A DNA stretch of 64,000 nt from Lachnospiraceae bacterium (GCA_015057405.1 SVEK01000007.1:28209-92208), one strand, 5' to 3'; shown: positions 53,005 to 63,880, counted from the stretch's first letter. A program made the numbers and translations. The notes: a model not told the origin generated them from the sequence alone.

Positions 53005-55074
53005 TCATTTGTAAAATGTTTTCAAATACTCTAATCTCTGCTTCAAAGCGGCAACAAATACATTTTCTTTTACATAATCAACATTGCGTGTAATAAATCC
53101 TGCAAGTTTATTCATATATTCTTCTTCTGTAATCTCACCGGCAGCAACCTGTGAAAGCCCCAATTCCCAGCTGGCTGTAAGTTTAGGATTAAGCATACTT
53201 CGTATTGAAGCATTGACTACCTCATACACAGCTTCTCCGATTAATGTCGGAGTGTATATCTGAGTTTTTTTATTAAGCTTTATATATTCAATATTTACAA
53301 GCTTTTTAAGTATCTCGGCTCTTGTTGCACTTGTTCCTATTCCGCTTCCTTTAATCTGTGCACGCAATTCTTCATCTTCAATTAGCTGCCCTGCATTCTC
53401 CATGGCAAGAATCATCTGACCCGAATTATATCTCTTAGGCGGTGATGTTTCACCTTCTTTTATATTGAGTGATTTTAATGTAAGTGTATCACCCTTTTTC
53501 ATATTTCCAAATAACCTCATCAATTCTTCTGATGACATAGTCTGGGTAACTTCTTCATCTTCACCGTTCTCTTCTTCCCCTGCGACCTCTTCATTTCCTT
53601 TGTTCCCATTCGGTTTTTTATCATCTTTAGACTTTTGTTTTGCAAATGAATATTCTGACACCGGAAGGAATCCTGGTTCTGCAAGTAATTTTACTGATGT
53701 GAAAAAATGTTCTTCCGAATTACTGCAAACCACATCAACAGAAATTTTCTGGTATACTGCAGCGGGATAAAAGATGCACAAAAAACGTCTTACAATAACT
53801 TCATATACTTTTTTTGCAAGTTCGGAAACCGAACTCAAAGCGCCAAGCCCCTGTCCCGTAGGAATAATTGCATAATGGTCAGTTATCTGCTTATCATTAA
53901 CAAATCTTGTTTTTTCAAGGCCTTTGTATCGTCCGTTATTAAGTATATCCTCTGCGTAACTTTTAACCAGCGGATAATTAGTTAATCCTTGGATATTCTT
54001 ATTAATCTCTTTAGCAATAGCACTTGATAAAACTCTCGCATCGGTTCTCGGATAAGTTACGAGCTTCTTTTCATATAATTCCTGTGCAATTTGCAATGTC
54101 TGGTCAGGACTTATCTTAAACAACTTTGAACAAATATTTTGAAGTTCGGCAAGATTGAATAAAAGCGGCGGATTCTTTTTCTCTTTTTTCTTCTCTACTT
54201 TATGTACCGACGCAGGCGCAGGCGGATTCAAGCAGGCACACATTTCTTCTGCTGTTTTTCTTTCTTTAAATCCATTTTCTTTATATAAAAGCGGAGTCTG
54301 ATAATACTTTGAACCTTCAACAGCTTTCCATTCTCCTACGAATACCTGCTCTGTACCTTCTTCCCCAAATTGCCCTAACACTCTAAAAAATGGTTCTTTT
54401 TTAAATTCGCGAATTGCCCGTTCTCGCTCAACAATCATTCCAAGAACACATGTCATCACTCGTCCTACGGATATTGCAAGCCATTTGCCACCTTTAGCAT
54501 ATTGATTAACCATACTTCCGTATGTTACGGACAATATTCTGGAAAAATTGATTCCCATAAGATAGTCTTCTTTTGCTCTCAGATAAGCTGACGAAGAAAG
54601 ATTATCATACTCAGCCAAAGGTTTAGCCTCTCTTATTCCGCGTTGTATTTCTTCTTCAGTCTGGGAATCTATCCATACTCTTCTTTTTTCTTTTGTATCC
54701 GGAACACCTGCCATTGCATCTACAAGTCGATATATATATTCACCTTCTCTTCCCGAGTCAGTACACACATATATCCTGTCAACATCTTTTCTGTTTAACA
54801 AATCCGAAACAATCTGAAACTGCTTTGCCACCCCTTTAATAACTTCATATTTGAAATTGTCCGGAATAAACGGAAGCGTTTCTTTAGACCATTTTTTCAG
54901 CGCACCATCATAAACCTCAGGATAACTCATTGTCACAAGATGTCCGACACACCATGTAACAATACTATCCTCAGATTCCAGATATCCGTCATATTTTTTT
55001 GAATTTCCTCCAAGCACCCTTGCAAATTCATTAGCAACACTGGGTTTCTCGGCAATATATACACTTTTTGACAT
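53005..55074 (-). CDS. topB: DNA topoisomerase III
   Basis: The 689-residue protein has the TOPRIM domain at the start (VYIAEKPSVANEFARVLGG, VTWCVGHLVTM, and the acidic triad in YVCTDSGREGEYIYRLVDAM). The type IA core has the active-site Tyr in LVTYPRTDARVLSS and GIGTSATRAEILKKLVNIEYI. An acidic insert (GNEEVAGEEENGEDEEVTQ) interrupts the C-terminal part. It unlinks single-stranded regions and decatenates DNA. AAAGGA stands seven bases before the ATG at 55074. TopB copies of this size occur both on chromosomes and on conjugative elements; no conjugation genes are nearby. Confidence 0.94.
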   Translation of the reverse strand: MSKSVYIAEKPSVANEFARVLGGNSKKYDGYLESEDSIVTWCVGHLVTMSYPEVYDGALKKWSKETLPFIPDNFKYEVIKGVAKQFQIVSDLLNRKDVDRIYVCTDSGREGEYIYRLVDAMAGVPDTKEKRRVWIDSQTEEEIQRGIREAKPLAEYDNLSSSAYLRAKEDYLMGINFSRILSVTYGSMVNQYAKGGKWLAISVGRVMTCVLGMIVERERAIREFKKEPFFRVLGQFGEEGTEQVFVGEWKAVEGSKYYQTPLLYKENGFKERKTAEEMCACLNPPAPASVHKVEKKKEKKNPPLLFNLAELQNICSKLFKISPDQTLQIAQELYEKKLVTYPRTDARVLSSAIAKEINKNIQGLTNYPLVKSYAEDILNNGRYKGLEKTRFVNDKQITDHYAIIPTGQGLGALSSVSELAKKVYEVIVRRFLCIFYPAAVYQKISVDVVCSNSEEHFFTSVKLLAEPGFLPVSEYSFAKQKSKDDKKPNGNKGNEEVAGEEENGEDEEVTQTMSSEELMRLFGNMKKGDTLTLKSLNIKEGETSPPKRYNSGQMILAMENAGQLIEDEELRAQIKGSGIGTSATRAEILKKLVNIEYIKLNKKTQIYTPTLIGEAVYEVVNASIRSMLNPKLTASWELGLSQVAAGEITEEEYMNKLAGFITRNVDYVKENVFVAALKQRLEYLKTFYK

Positions 55075-55102
55075 AAACAATCCTTTTATGAATAAAACAT
55101 TA

Positions 55103-55741
55103 TCAGAATCCTAATTCTTCACCCACAAGAATAACTTTTATTCTGTTATTGATTCTGCTTCTTCTTGTAATAACAACCTGACAACATATTGTTGCATCCG
55201 ATATACAGTTACCGCACTTTCCGGTCTTAGCACACGGAGTGTCGCAACCAAGTCTCATGGTATTAGGCGGTGATGCTATATTTTGCACTCTGTGTATTGC
55301 ATCTTCAACCGTAGCCGCAACCTTATTCATTCCGGCTATAACAATTACATTTTCCGGTCCATAGATAAGATATGACAGTCTGCTGCCGGCACCGTCTATA
55401 TTAACAAGCTGTCCGTCAAGCGTTATTGCATTAGAACTCATAAGAAAATAATCACTCATTGCAATTTTACCCTTAAGTTCTCTCTGCTGCTCAGGGGTTT
55501 TATAATCAGCTCTGTCGATTACTTCCAATCTGTCAGAAGATTTCACGGCATCAAGAAGACCTATCTCTTTTATCGATTCCGACCCGCCCCACGCAACGCT
55601 GGCACCATCTTCCATCATACTAAGAGCAAGTTCTTTTGCTTCATTGGCATTCCTGCAGTAATGACCCTCAATCCCACGAAGAGCAAACTGGGAAATAATG
55701 GTCGCTGCCTGTTTCTTATAAAACTCTTTTTTTGGCATCAT
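55103..55741 (-). CDS. LUD domain (lactate utilization LutC-like) protein
   Basis: The 212-residue protein matches the LUD/DUF162 family: ALRGIEGHYCRNANEAKELALSMMEDGASVAWGGSESIKEIGLLDAV, the central DYFLMSSNAITLDGQLVNIDGAGSRLSYLIYGPENVIVIAGMNKV, and a C-terminal Cys group (GCDTPCAKTGKCGNCISDATICC). LUD proteins take part in lactate oxidation with LutA/LutB, which are absent here. Stand-alone forms in Clostridia are of unclear function. The Cys cluster may bind metal or a cluster. AGGAG precedes the ATG. It is followed by topB 29 bases later. Confidence 0.87.
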   Translation of the reverse strand: MMPKKEFYKKQAATIISQFALRGIEGHYCRNANEAKELALSMMEDGASVAWGGSESIKEIGLLDAVKSSDRLEVIDRADYKTPEQQRELKGKIAMSDYFLMSSNAITLDGQLVNIDGAGSRLSYLIYGPENVIVIAGMNKVAATVEDAIHRVQNIASPPNTMRLGCDTPCAKTGKCGNCISDATICCQVVITRRSRINNRIKVILVGEELGF

Positions 55742-55774
55742 AACGTATCACTCCTATCTGTTTTTGTGCAACAA

Positions 55775-55805
55775 AGGCTCACTTCATAATTAAAGATGTG
55801 AGCCT
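55775..55805 (-). terminator. Terminator-like hairpin between glyA and the LUD gene
   Basis: AGGCTCAC (55775-55782) pairs with GTGAGCCT (55798-55805), located about 85 bases after the glyA stop on the minus strand and followed there by TTTGTTG. It is a plausible end of the glyA transcript with a weak T-tract. Confidence 0.5.
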
Positions 55806-55887
55806 CTGCGTTTATTATTTATAACATTAGCGTCAAGTATATACTTTTATAACGCAATAATTATTATATATTATTATCTTAAGTAAA

Positions 55888-57129
55888 TTATGCGTAAAGC
55901 GGATACTTGTCTGTAAGAGTCTTAACAAGCTCCATTGCTTTAGCTTTGTTAGCATCCACGTCATTAATAAGCATTGCTATTGCATCTGCTATAACATCCA
56001 TATCTGCTGTGTTCATTCCTCTTGTTGTAACAGCTGCCGTACCAAGACGAACACCACTTGTAACAAATGGAGACTGCGGATCATTCGGAATAGTATTCTT
56101 ATTACATGTAATATTAGCTTCATCAAGAATATGCTCAGCATCTTTACCTGTAATTCCCTTATTAACAAGATCAACAAGCATAAGATGATTATCTGTACCG
56201 CCGGATACAATATCAATACCACGGCTCATAAGTCCATTAGCAAGAGCCTGAGCATTGTCAATTATATTCTTTCCATACTCCTTAAATGATGGGTCAAGAG
56301 CTTCCTTGAAACAAACCGCTTTAGCAGCAATAACATGCATAAGAGGTCCACCCTGAATACCAGGGAATACAGACTTGTTAAGCTTAAGCTCGTTTGCAAA
56401 TTCTTCAGAAGAAAGAATCATTCCACCTCTTGGTCCTCTAAGAGTCTTATGTGTTGTAGTTGTTGTAACATGAGCATATGGAATCGGACTCTCATGGTAT
56501 CCTGATGCAACAAGACCTGCTATATGAGCCATATCTACCATAAGATATGCACCTACCATATCAGCTATTTCTCTGAAACGCTTGAAGTCAATCTTACGTG
56601 CATAAGCACTTGCACCGGCAACGATAAGCTTTGGCTTACATTCCTTAGCAATCTTCTCTACTTCGTCATAATCAATATATCCATCATCATTAACACCATA
56701 AGGAACAATATTGAAATATGCACCTGACATATTAACAGGACTTCCGTGTGTAAGATGTCCACCATGAGCAAGATTCATACCCATTACTGTATCACCCGGC
56801 TTAACAAGTGCAAAGAACACTGCCATATTAGCCTGAGCTCCTGAATGTGGCTGAACATTGGCGTATGTACATCCAAACAATTCCTTTGCTCTTTCAATTG
56901 CAAGTGTCTCAACAATGTCAACATACTCGCAACCGCCATAGTAACGCTTACCCGGATATCCTTCTGCATACTTATTGGTACATGGACTACCCATTGCAGC
57001 CATTACTGCCTTGCTTACAAAGTTCTCTGAAGCAATCAACTCAATATGATCGTTCTGTCTGTTCTTTTCCTGCATAATTGCTGATGCAACCTCAGGGTCA
57101 AAATTGTTAATCTCATCAAATGAAAACAT
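55888..57129 (-). CDS. glyA: Serine hydroxymethyltransferase
   Basis: The 413-residue protein is full length for GlyA. Motifs include [68 protein letters not shown] and the PLP lysine in [15 protein letters not shown]. It interconverts serine and glycine, making methylene-THF, the C1 source for PurN. It lies 80 bases after purD on the same strand, so it probably shares regulation with the purine genes. AGGAGG precedes the ATG. Confidence 0.97.
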   Translation of the reverse strand: MFSFDEINNFDPEVASAIMQEKNRQNDHIELIASENFVSKAVMAAMGSPCTNKYAEGYPGKRYYGGCEYVDIVETLAIERAKELFGCTYANVQPHSGAQANMAVFFALVKPGDTVMGMNLAHGGHLTHGSPVNMSGAYFNIVPYGVNDDGYIDYDEVEKIAKECKPKLIVAGASAYARKIDFKRFREIADMVGAYLMVDMAHIAGLVASGYHESPIPYAHVTTTTTHKTLRGPRGGMILSSEEFANELKLNKSVFPGIQGGPLMHVIAAKAVCFKEALDPSFKEYGKNIIDNAQALANGLMSRGIDIVSGGTDNHLMLVDLVNKGITGKDAEHILDEANITCNKNTIPNDPQSPFVTSGVRLGTAAVTTRGMNTADMDVIADAIAMLINDVDANKAKAMELVKTLTDKYPLYA

Positions 57130-57209
57130 GATATATTCCTCCTGGTTAAATGATAAAAATAATAATTGTATATTATAATGCTTCTTATAAAAGCATATTA
57201 AATCTAACT

Positions 57210-58481
57210 TTAAGCTTCGTCAATAGCTTTTCCTATATCGTTACGCTTATACTTGTTATCAAATTCTACCCATTCAGTAGCTGCGTAGGCATTGGCTCTT
57301 GCTTCTTTTAAGGTATTTCCTTTTGCGGTTACACCTAAAACTCGTCCACCGTTTGTCACAATGTCATCACCTTCAAACTTTGTTCCTGAATGGAATATGT
57401 AATAACCGTCTTTTCCTTCAAAGTTATCCAGTCCGGTAATTACTTTTCCTTTTTCGTAACTCTCAGGATATCCGTCAGATGCAAGGATAACACATACAGC
57501 CGCATTGTCTTCAAATTCAAGTTCAATCTCATCAAGTTTTCCGTCTATACAAGCTTCCATAACATCAATGATATCTGTCTTCATTCTCGGAAGAACAACC
57601 TGAGCTTCCGGATCACCGAATCTGGCATTGTATTCAAGAACTCTCGGACCTGCCGGAGTAAGTATAAGACCCACAAAAAGTATTCCCTTAAATGGTCTGC
57701 CTTCACTCTTCATGGCATCCATTGTTGGCTTAAATACTTTTTCCTCACAGAACTTCTGAACTTCTTCTGTATAGAACGGACTTGGTGAAAATGTTCCCAT
57801 TCCACCTGTGTTAAGTCCTTCATCATTGTCTTTTGCTCTCTTATGATCCTGAGCACTTGTCATAGGTTTAATGTTGGTTCCGTCACAATAACACAAAACC
57901 GATACTTCCCTACCGGTAAGGAATTCTTCTATAACCAATCTGTTACCGGCATCACCAAACTGCTTGTCCTGCATAATGGCTTTAACACCCGCAACTGCCT
58001 CATCGTAATCCGCACATATAAGTACGCCTTTACCAAGTGCCAATCCGTCTGCTTTAAGTACTATCGGATAATTGCTATCCTTAAGATATTCTATAGCTGA
58101 TTCTGCATCATCAAATGTCTCATATGCCGCAGTAGGGATGCTATATTTTTTCATCAAATCCTTTGAGAATGCCTTGGAACCTTCTATAATTGCAGCGTTC
58201 TTAGCCGGTCCGAATACTCTTAACCCTTTTGCCTCGAATACATCTACAACTCCTGCAACTAACGGATCATCCATACCGATAATGGTAAGGTCAATCCCCT
58301 CGTTTGCCGCAAACTCTGCCAGCTTGTCAAGTTCCATTGCTTTAATATCTACACATTCTGCGATTCCCGCTATTCCTGCGTTACCCGGAGCGCAATATAT
58401 TTTATTAACCTTTGAACTCTTAGCAACACTTGTGGCAATTGCATGTTCTCTTCCGCCACTTCCGACTATAAGTACTTTCAT
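57210..58481 (-). CDS. purD: Phosphoribosylamine-glycine ligase
   Basis: From the ATG at 58481 (GGAGG seven bases upstream) the protein is 423 residues, normal for PurD. Motifs: [20 protein letters not shown], the ATP-grasp elements [18 protein letters not shown] and [40 protein letters not shown], and [23 protein letters not shown]. It joins glycine to phosphoribosylamine in purine synthesis, using the glycine that GlyA can supply. It follows purN by 18 nt. Confidence 0.96.
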   Translation of the reverse strand: MKVLIVGSGGREHAIATSVAKSSKVNKIYCAPGNAGIAGIAECVDIKAMELDKLAEFAANEGIDLTIIGMDDPLVAGVVDVFEAKGLRVFGPAKNAAIIEGSKAFSKDLMKKYSIPTAAYETFDDAESAIEYLKDSNYPIVLKADGLALGKGVLICADYDEAVAGVKAIMQDKQFGDAGNRLVIEEFLTGREVSVLCYCDGTNIKPMTSAQDHKRAKDNDEGLNTGGMGTFSPSPFYTEEVQKFCEEKVFKPTMDAMKSEGRPFKGILFVGLILTPAGPRVLEYNARFGDPEAQVVLPRMKTDIIDVMEACIDGKLDEIELEFEDNAAVCVILASDGYPESYEKGKVITGLDNFEGKDGYYIFHSGTKFEGDDIVTNGGRVLGVTAKGNTLKEARANAYAATEWVEFDNKYKRNDIGKAIDEA

Positions 58482-58499
58482 GAGATATTCCTCCATTTA

Positions 58500-59126
58500 T
58501 TATTTTCTCACAACGATATTGTTATCATTAATTATTATCTCATCATTGGCAATCATATCAACAGCCTTTGGCAATATGACCCACTCAGCTTCTTCCATCA
58601 CACGTCTTTGAAGTGTCTGAGGAGTATCATCATCCATTACTTCAACTGCCTTTTGTAAAATAATAGGACCCGTATCTGTTCCTTCATCAACAAAATGAAC
58701 TGTAGCTCCCGTCACTTTATTGCCCCTTGCAAGTACACTTTCGTGAACATGAAGACCATAATATCCGGGGCCGCAATGAGACGGAATAAGGGACGGATGA
58801 ATGTTAATTATTTTTCCTGCGTATGCCCTTATTACAGCTTTAGGAACGATAACAAGATACCCTGCAAGTACTACCAAATCAGCTTCGTACCGGTCAAGAG
58901 CCGAAACCAAAGCTGAAGCAAACTCTTCACGGGAAGAATAATCTTTTGGAGATATACACTCCCCCTTAATTCCATGTTCAGCTGCTCTGGTAAGTGCATA
59001 TGCATCTTTTTTATTACTAATAACGGCTGCAATATTCGCACCCTTGATATTACCTGCTTCAACACTATCTATAAGTGCCTGGAGATTAGTTCCGCCTCCT
59101 GACACAAGTACAACTACATTAATCAT
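58500..59126 (-). CDS. purN: Phosphoribosylglycinamide formyltransferase
   Basis: The 208-residue protein has the PurN motifs: VVVLVSGGGTNLQALID, the catalytic Asn/His in KIINIHPSLIPSHCGPGYYGLHVHESVLARG, and TVHFVDEGTDTGPIILQKAV with the catalytic Asp. It transfers the formyl group of 10-formyl-THF to GAR. It lies 18 bases after purM and 18 bases before purD in one operon. Confidence 0.96.
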   Translation of the reverse strand: MINVVVLVSGGGTNLQALIDSVEAGNIKGANIAAVISNKKDAYALTRAAEHGIKGECISPKDYSSREEFASALVSALDRYEADLVVLAGYLVIVPKAVIRAYAGKIINIHPSLIPSHCGPGYYGLHVHESVLARGNKVTGATVHFVDEGTDTGPIILQKAVEVMDDDTPQTLQRRVMEEAEWVILPKAVDMIANDEIIINDNNIVVRK

Positions 59127-59144
59127 TAGTATTCCCGGCCTTTC

Positions 59145-60170
59145 TTACATAAATGTAATACCCTTTTCTCCGGCAGCAATTTCACCTACGATATACGCTG
59201 TTTCACCTGCTTCAGTAATTGCTTTAACAGCCATATCAGCCTGAGTTTTATCAACAGCAATCATCATACCGATACCCATGTTATATGTATTAAACATCAT
59301 TTGCTTATCAATACCGCCATCTTTAGCAAGCATGTCAAATATAGGCGGAATAACAAAACTGCCTTCTTTAATATGAGCATTGGTTCCTTCTTTAAGCATT
59401 CTCGGAATATTTTCATAAAATCCACCGCCGGTAATATGGCTGCATGCCTTAACTTTTACTCCGGCATTCTTAAGCCCTGAAAGAGCCTTAACATATATTT
59501 TTGTTGGTGTAAGTAAAGCTTCACCAAGAGTTTTTCCAAGACTGTCATGATACACTGAAAGCGTATTCTTTTCTATATTGAAAACCTTTCTTACAAGCGA
59601 ATAACCGTTACTATGAATTCCTGAAGAAGCGATTCCCACAAGAACATCTCCATCGGCAAGGTCAGCTCCGGTAATCATATCTGCTTTATCAACAATACCT
59701 ACCGCAAAACCTGCAAGGTCATACTCGTCCTCCGGATAGAATCCCGGCATCTCTGCAGTTTCTCCACCGATAAGTGCTGCTCCTGCCTGTCTGCATCCCT
59801 CTGCAACACCGCCAACAATCTCAGCAATTTTCTCAGGGAAGTTCTTACCGCATGCTATGTAATCAAGAAAGAACAGCGGTTCACCACCTGCACATGCAAT
59901 ATCATTAACACACATAGCAACACAATCAATACCGATTGTATCATGCTTGTCCATCTCAAATGCAATCTTAAGTTTTGTTCCTACTCCATCAGTTCCGGAC
60001 ACCAATGTAGGCTCCTTCATCCCCATGAACTTCTGTAATGAAAAAGCTCCTGAAAAACCACCAAGTCCTGTAAGAACCTCAGGACGCATAGTTGATTCAA
60101 CATGCTTCTTCATAAGCTCTACTGATCTATATCCTGCTTCAATATCCACTCCGGCTTTCTTGTAATCCAT
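59145..60170 (-). CDS. purM: Phosphoribosylformylglycinamidine cyclo-ligase (AIR synthase)
   Basis: The 341-residue protein shows the PurM signatures [100 protein letters not shown] and [17 protein letters not shown]. It closes the imidazole ring of AIR with ATP. It is the first gene of purM-purN-purD, with GGAGG seven bases upstream of the ATG and a promoter at 60225-60253. The spacer is too short for a purine riboswitch, so a PurR-type or other control would be needed. Confidence 0.97.
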   Translation of the reverse strand: MDYKKAGVDIEAGYRSVELMKKHVESTMRPEVLTGLGGFSGAFSLQKFMGMKEPTLVSGTDGVGTKLKIAFEMDKHDTIGIDCVAMCVNDIACAGGEPLFFLDYIACGKNFPEKIAEIVGGVAEGCRQAGAALIGGETAEMPGFYPEDEYDLAGFAVGIVDKADMITGADLADGDVLVGIASSGIHSNGYSLVRKVFNIEKNTLSVYHDSLGKTLGEALLTPTKIYVKALSGLKNAGVKVKACSHITGGGFYENIPRMLKEGTNAHIKEGSFVIPPIFDMLAKDGGIDKQMMFNTYNMGIGMMIAVDKTQADMAVKAITEAGETAYIVGEIAAGEKGITFM

Positions 60171-60224
60171 AATCTGGCCTCCAATTTTAATTTATACATA
60201 TTTAATTATTATGACAATGAAAGA

Positions 60225-60253
60225 AGTATAGCACACTTTTCCTGTCAAAACAA
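60225..60253 (-). promoter_or_regulatory. Promoter of the purM-purN-purD operon
   Basis: TTGTTT (60253-60248) and TATACT (60230-60225), 17-base spacer, minus strand, 55 bases before purM. A TTGACA overlaps the spacer but would have only 12 bases to the -10 box. Confidence 0.55.
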
Positions 60254-60279
60254 CTCTATCCGAAACAAATCAATTCGAA

Positions 60280-60690
60280 CTACTCCACATCAGAAGTGCA
60301 ATGCGGACACTTTGTAGCTTTAATTGATATTTCACTGCAACAATACGGGCACTCTTTAGTTGTCTTAGGTGCATCTTCTGTTTTCTTAAACTTGTTTGTT
60401 GTTCCATTTATTACTTTAACTAAACAGAACACAACTATTGCCATAATCAAAAAACTGATTATCGACGTTAAAAATTTCCCGTAATTAAGTGTTGCTTCTC
60501 CAAGTAAGGTCACACTGTATCTGTCAAAATTCATTCCGCCAAACAATCCAAGCAACGGATTGATAATATCATCCACCAATGACTTTACAATTGTTGTAAA
60601 TGCACCACCGATTATGATACCTACAGCCATATCAATCACATTACCTTTACTGATAAATTGCTTAAATTCACCTATTATTTTTTTTAACAT
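60280..60690 (-). CDS. mscL: Large-conductance mechanosensitive channel MscL with zinc-ribbon tail
   Basis: From the ATG at 60690 (GAGGGGAG upstream) the protein is 136 residues. It has the MscL core: KQFISKGNVIDMAVGIIIGGAFTTIVKSLVDDIINPLLG (pore helix TM1) and LNYGKFLTSIISFLIMAIVVFCLVKVIN (TM2). In place of the usual cytoplasmic helix it ends with a double Cys pair (CPYCCSEISIKATKCPHC), a zinc-ribbon seen in many Clostridia. It opens under osmotic downshock to release solutes. It stands alone between purM and rnhA. Confidence 0.95.
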   Translation of the reverse strand: MLKKIIGEFKQFISKGNVIDMAVGIIIGGAFTTIVKSLVDDIINPLLGLFGGMNFDRYSVTLLGEATLNYGKFLTSIISFLIMAIVVFCLVKVINGTTNKFKKTEDAPKTTKECPYCCSEISIKATKCPHCTSDVE

Positions 60691-60773
60691 CTTATGTTCT
60701 CCCCTCTGTTTATGCTGCACCGTTTTATTGAAGATAATATAAGAAACAATTACTGCTGCTTAATAAAAAATCT

Positions 60774-61385
60774 TTATATCCCCAGTGCTTCTTTTGCGAG
60801 CTTGTCTGCAATATCATTATACTTGTTATTAGAGTGTCCCGCAACCTTAACAAACTTTATTGACAGATTTTTTACAACTTCATTGAAAAAATCTCTGTAG
60901 GCTATGGTTCCGGGTTTACCTGCTTTCCACTCTCCGGTACACCATTTTGCAATTCCTTCATAATCATGATATATGGTTATTTGCGAAAGTCCGTTATCAA
61001 CAGCATACCTCATAGCTGCTTCTGCTCCCTTTATCTCGCCTGCAACGTTACGCATTGATGCAAGATCCGAATCAGTATATTTTTTTGAGTAAGTATATTC
61101 TTCTCCATCCCGGAGTATTATCATACCATACGAAAACTCCCCGGTTGTAACATTATAGCTTCCGTCAACATATGCCATTACTCCACATGATTCAGTCTCA
61201 TTTTCATTTTCATTTTTTTCAGATTGTAATTCAGATATTCCCATAAAGGTCTCAGCTTCTTCAATCGTCTTAAAGCTTTTATAGGATGCACCAGAATAAC
61301 CGTCTACCTGCGCCTTACACTCATCCCACGACCTATAAATTCCGGGAGTCAGTCCTTTTTTTACTGCGTAATATTTTGAAGCCAT
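60774..61385 (-). CDS. rnhA: Ribonuclease H with N-terminal viroplasmin-type domain
   Basis: The 203-residue protein has the RNase H1 hybrid-binding (caulimovirus viroplasmin) domain at residues 1-50 (KYYAVKKGLTPGIYRSWDECKAQVDGYSGASYKSFKTIEEAETFM). After a linker the RNase H catalytic domain shows the acidic residues in VMAYVDGSYNV, VAGEIKGAEAAMRY, ITIYHDYEGIAKW and KYNDIADKLAKEAL. It removes RNA from RNA-DNA hybrids. It is monocistronic in appearance, with mscL downstream and a cation transporter upstream. Confidence 0.94.
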   Translation of the reverse strand: MASKYYAVKKGLTPGIYRSWDECKAQVDGYSGASYKSFKTIEEAETFMGISELQSEKNENENETESCGVMAYVDGSYNVTTGEFSYGMIILRDGEEYTYSKKYTDSDLASMRNVAGEIKGAEAAMRYAVDNGLSQITIYHDYEGIAKWCTGEWKAGKPGTIAYRDFFNEVVKNLSIKFVKVAGHSNNKYNDIADKLAKEALGI

Positions 61386-61474
61386 TTTACCACCTGCCTG
61401 TTAATATATGACGTAATACTTCTTGAATATAAGAATAAACTCTTTGAAAAAATATATCAACCGCATTTTCGAAT

Positions 61475-62371
61475 TTATGACGGATTCACATGAACCATAA
61501 TGTGTTTTACCTTAGGTATGTTATGTTCAATGTCATCATGAACATCCTCCGCAATATCATGTGCTTCCTGCAACGTGAGTTTTTTGTCCAGACCAATCTC
61601 TACATCTACGTATATTTTATTGCCGAAAACTCTTGTCTGCAACAAATCAATTCTTACGACATTGTCATTATTCATAACACAGTCACGTATATGTTTTTCA
61701 GTTTCCTCGTCGCATGAATGATCGACCATTTTATCTACGGCATCCTTAAATATATCATATGCAGCTTTTACAATAAATACAAAAATCACTAAACTGGCTA
61801 CGGAGTCCATAACCGGATATCCAAGTCTGGCACCTCCTATCCCCACAAGAGCACCAACTGAAGAAAATGCATCCGAACGATGATGCCATGCATCTGCCAT
61901 CAACGCACCTGAATCAAACCTTTTTGCAAAATGTCTTGTATACCAATACATTCCCTCTTTTATTATAATGGATGCAATCGCTGCAATCAGCGCAGCCATC
62001 CCCGGCACTTGTAAACTATCATAGTTGCCGCCAACTATATTTTTAATTGCATCTACCCCTATTCCAAGTCCGGTAACGAACAAAACCATCGCAAGCATTA
62101 CCGCTGCCACGCACTCCATCCTCTCATGTCCGTAAGGATGTTCTTTATCAGGCTCTTTTGAAGCAAGTCTGATACCAACCAAAACAACAATAGTACTAAG
62201 CACATCTGACGCCGAATGAACCGCATCACTAACCATAGCACCAGAATGTGCTGCAATTCCCGCAAAAGCCTTCAACAATGCCAAAATTATATTGATAGCT
62301 ATTGTCACTGCAGCAACTCTGTTTGCAACCTTTTGAAAATCTGTAATCTCCATTTTATTATGTTTTTCCAT
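61475..62371 (-). CDS. Cation diffusion facilitator family transporter
   Basis: The 298-residue protein has six membrane helices with the metal-binding Asp/His positions (SGAMVSDAVHSASDVLST in TM2 and ALMADAWHHRSDAFSSVGALVG in TM5). The cytoplasmic domain ends in HDIAEDVHDDIEHNIPKVKHIMVHVNP. CDF proteins export Zn2+, Mn2+, Fe2+ or other divalent ions by proton antiport; the HHRSD signature is seen in several subfamilies, so the ion is uncertain. AGGAGG precedes the ATG. Confidence 0.93.
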   Translation of the reverse strand: MEKHNKMEITDFQKVANRVAAVTIAINIILALLKAFAGIAAHSGAMVSDAVHSASDVLSTIVVLVGIRLASKEPDKEHPYGHERMECVAAVMLAMVLFVTGLGIGVDAIKNIVGGNYDSLQVPGMAALIAAIASIIIKEGMYWYTRHFAKRFDSGALMADAWHHRSDAFSSVGALVGIGGARLGYPVMDSVASLVIFVFIVKAAYDIFKDAVDKMVDHSCDEETEKHIRDCVMNNDNVVRIDLLQTRVFGNKIYVDVEIGLDKKLTLQEAHDIAEDVHDDIEHNIPKVKHIMVHVNPS

Positions 62372-62429
62372 TCACCGTTTACCTCCTGATTCTACTACAA
62401 TATATTTATGGTTAATAACCCTTACAACC

Positions 62430-62665
62430 AGTAAGGAATTATCCATCTTGTTGCTTAAGCTGTTAGAATGTAGGTAGCAATTGGATATCTTCTCCTTTCC
62501 TGGACTTCGCGTCCGTTAAATAGACTGATAACCAGCTCCTCATTCGCAGCGTTCGTTTTATGCAGGTTGAATCGCCATAGGTGCATTCGTGTCACACCAC
62601 AGTAGATTGAATAGGCAATGAGTAAAACTGGTACTTATCCATTGCAATAATCTTAAAGGAGTGAC
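62430..62665 (+). ncRNA. Probable bridge RNA region of the IS110 element
   Basis: IS110-group elements encode a structured bridge RNA in the non-coding end upstream of the recombinase; its two loops pair with target and donor DNA. Here about 270 bases without a gene precede the transposase, which fits that group rather than IS1111 (RNA downstream). Hairpins such as CTTAC/GTAAG and GGAC/GTCC are visible, but I could not derive the two loops or guide matches by eye. The call is by family and layout. Confidence 0.5.
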
Positions 62666-62671
62666 AAATTT

Positions 62672-63880
62672 ATGAACGCAGTAGGTATCGATGTTTCAAA
62701 AGGTAAAAGTATGGTTGCCATCATGCGACCTTTCGGTGAAATTGTTTCCACACCTTTTGAAATCAAACACACAACCAGTGACATCAATTCTCTTGTAGAA
62801 CTCATCAACTCTGTTGAAGGCGAGTCTCGAATCGTAATGGAACATACAGGACGATACTATGAAGTCCTTGCCCATCAACTTTCAGAGGCGAACCTTTTTG
62901 TCAGTGCCATTAATCCCAAACTTATCAAAGACTTTGATAATGATTCCCTTCGTAAAGTCAAATCCGATAAGGCTGACGCTGTTAAGATCGCACGATATGC
63001 ACTTGACAAGTGGCAGAATCTTAAACAGTATAGTGTTATGGATGAATTACGCAATCAGCTAAAAACTATGAACCGTCAGTTTGGCTTTTACATGAAGCAT
63101 AAGACGGCTATGAAAAATAATCTTATCGGCATCCTTGACCAAACCTACCCTGGTGTTAATACTTACTTTGATAGTCCTGCACGTAGCGATGGCAGCCAGA
63201 AATGGGTTGATTTTGCATTTACATACTGGCATGTGGATTGTGTCCGCAAAATGTCCCTAAATGCCTTTATCGACCATTACCAAAACTGGTGTAAACGTAA
63301 GAAGTACAACTTCAGCAAATCGAAAGCTGAAGAAATCTATGGAAAAGCAAAGGAGCTTGTTCCTGTACTTCCTAAGGATGAGATTACAAAACTTATTATC
63401 AAGCAGGCAGTTGACCAACTTAATAATGCTTCTACTACCGTTGAATCACTACGCACACTTATGAATGAAACTGCCTCCAAACTTCCAGAGTATCCTATCG
63501 TTATGGCAATGAAAGGGGTTGGAACGTCACTCGGTCCTCAACTAATGGCTGAGATTGGCGATGTTTCCCGTTTCACTCACAAAGGTGCCATTACTGCTTT
63601 TGCCGGTGTAGATCCTGGAGTTAATGCATCTGGAAGCTATGAACAAAAAAGTGTTCCAACTTCAAAACGCGGCTCATCTGACCTTAGAAAGACTTTGTTT
63701 CAGGTAATGGATGCCTTAATCAAAACACATCCTCAAGATGATCCTGTGTATCAGTTCTTAGACAAGAAACGTGCTCAAGGTAAACCTTACTACGTCTATA
63801 TGACCGCAGGTGCCAACAAGTTTCTAAGAATCTACTACGGACGAGTGAAAGAATATCTTGCATCTCTTCCAGAATCCTAA
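62672..63880 (+). CDS. IS110 family transposase (DEDD recombinase)
   Basis: The 402-residue protein has the RuvC-like DEDD domain at the N-terminus (VGIDVSKGKSMVAIMRP with the first Asp, IVMEHTGRYYEVLAHQL with Glu, KSDKADAVKIARYA with Asp). The C-terminal Transposase_20 domain (MAMKGVGTSLGPQLMAEIGDVSRFTHKGAITAFAGVDPG) leads to SKRGSSDLRKTLFQVM, which contains the likely serine nucleophile. It appears intact. AAAGGAGTGA stands about 12 bases before the ATG. It catalyses RNA-guided excision and insertion of its element. Confidence 0.93.
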   Translation: MNAVGIDVSKGKSMVAIMRPFGEIVSTPFEIKHTTSDINSLVELINSVEGESRIVMEHTGRYYEVLAHQLSEANLFVSAINPKLIKDFDNDSLRKVKSDKADAVKIARYALDKWQNLKQYSVMDELRNQLKTMNRQFGFYMKHKTAMKNNLIGILDQTYPGVNTYFDSPARSDGSQKWVDFAFTYWHVDCVRKMSLNAFIDHYQNWCKRKKYNFSKSKAEEIYGKAKELVPVLPKDEITKLIIKQAVDQLNNASTTVESLRTLMNETASKLPEYPIVMAMKGVGTSLGPQLMAEIGDVSRFTHKGAITAFAGVDPGVNASGSYEQKSVPTSKRGSSDLRKTLFQVMDALIKTHPQDDPVYQFLDKKRAQGKPYYVYMTAGANKFLRIYYGRVKEYLASLPES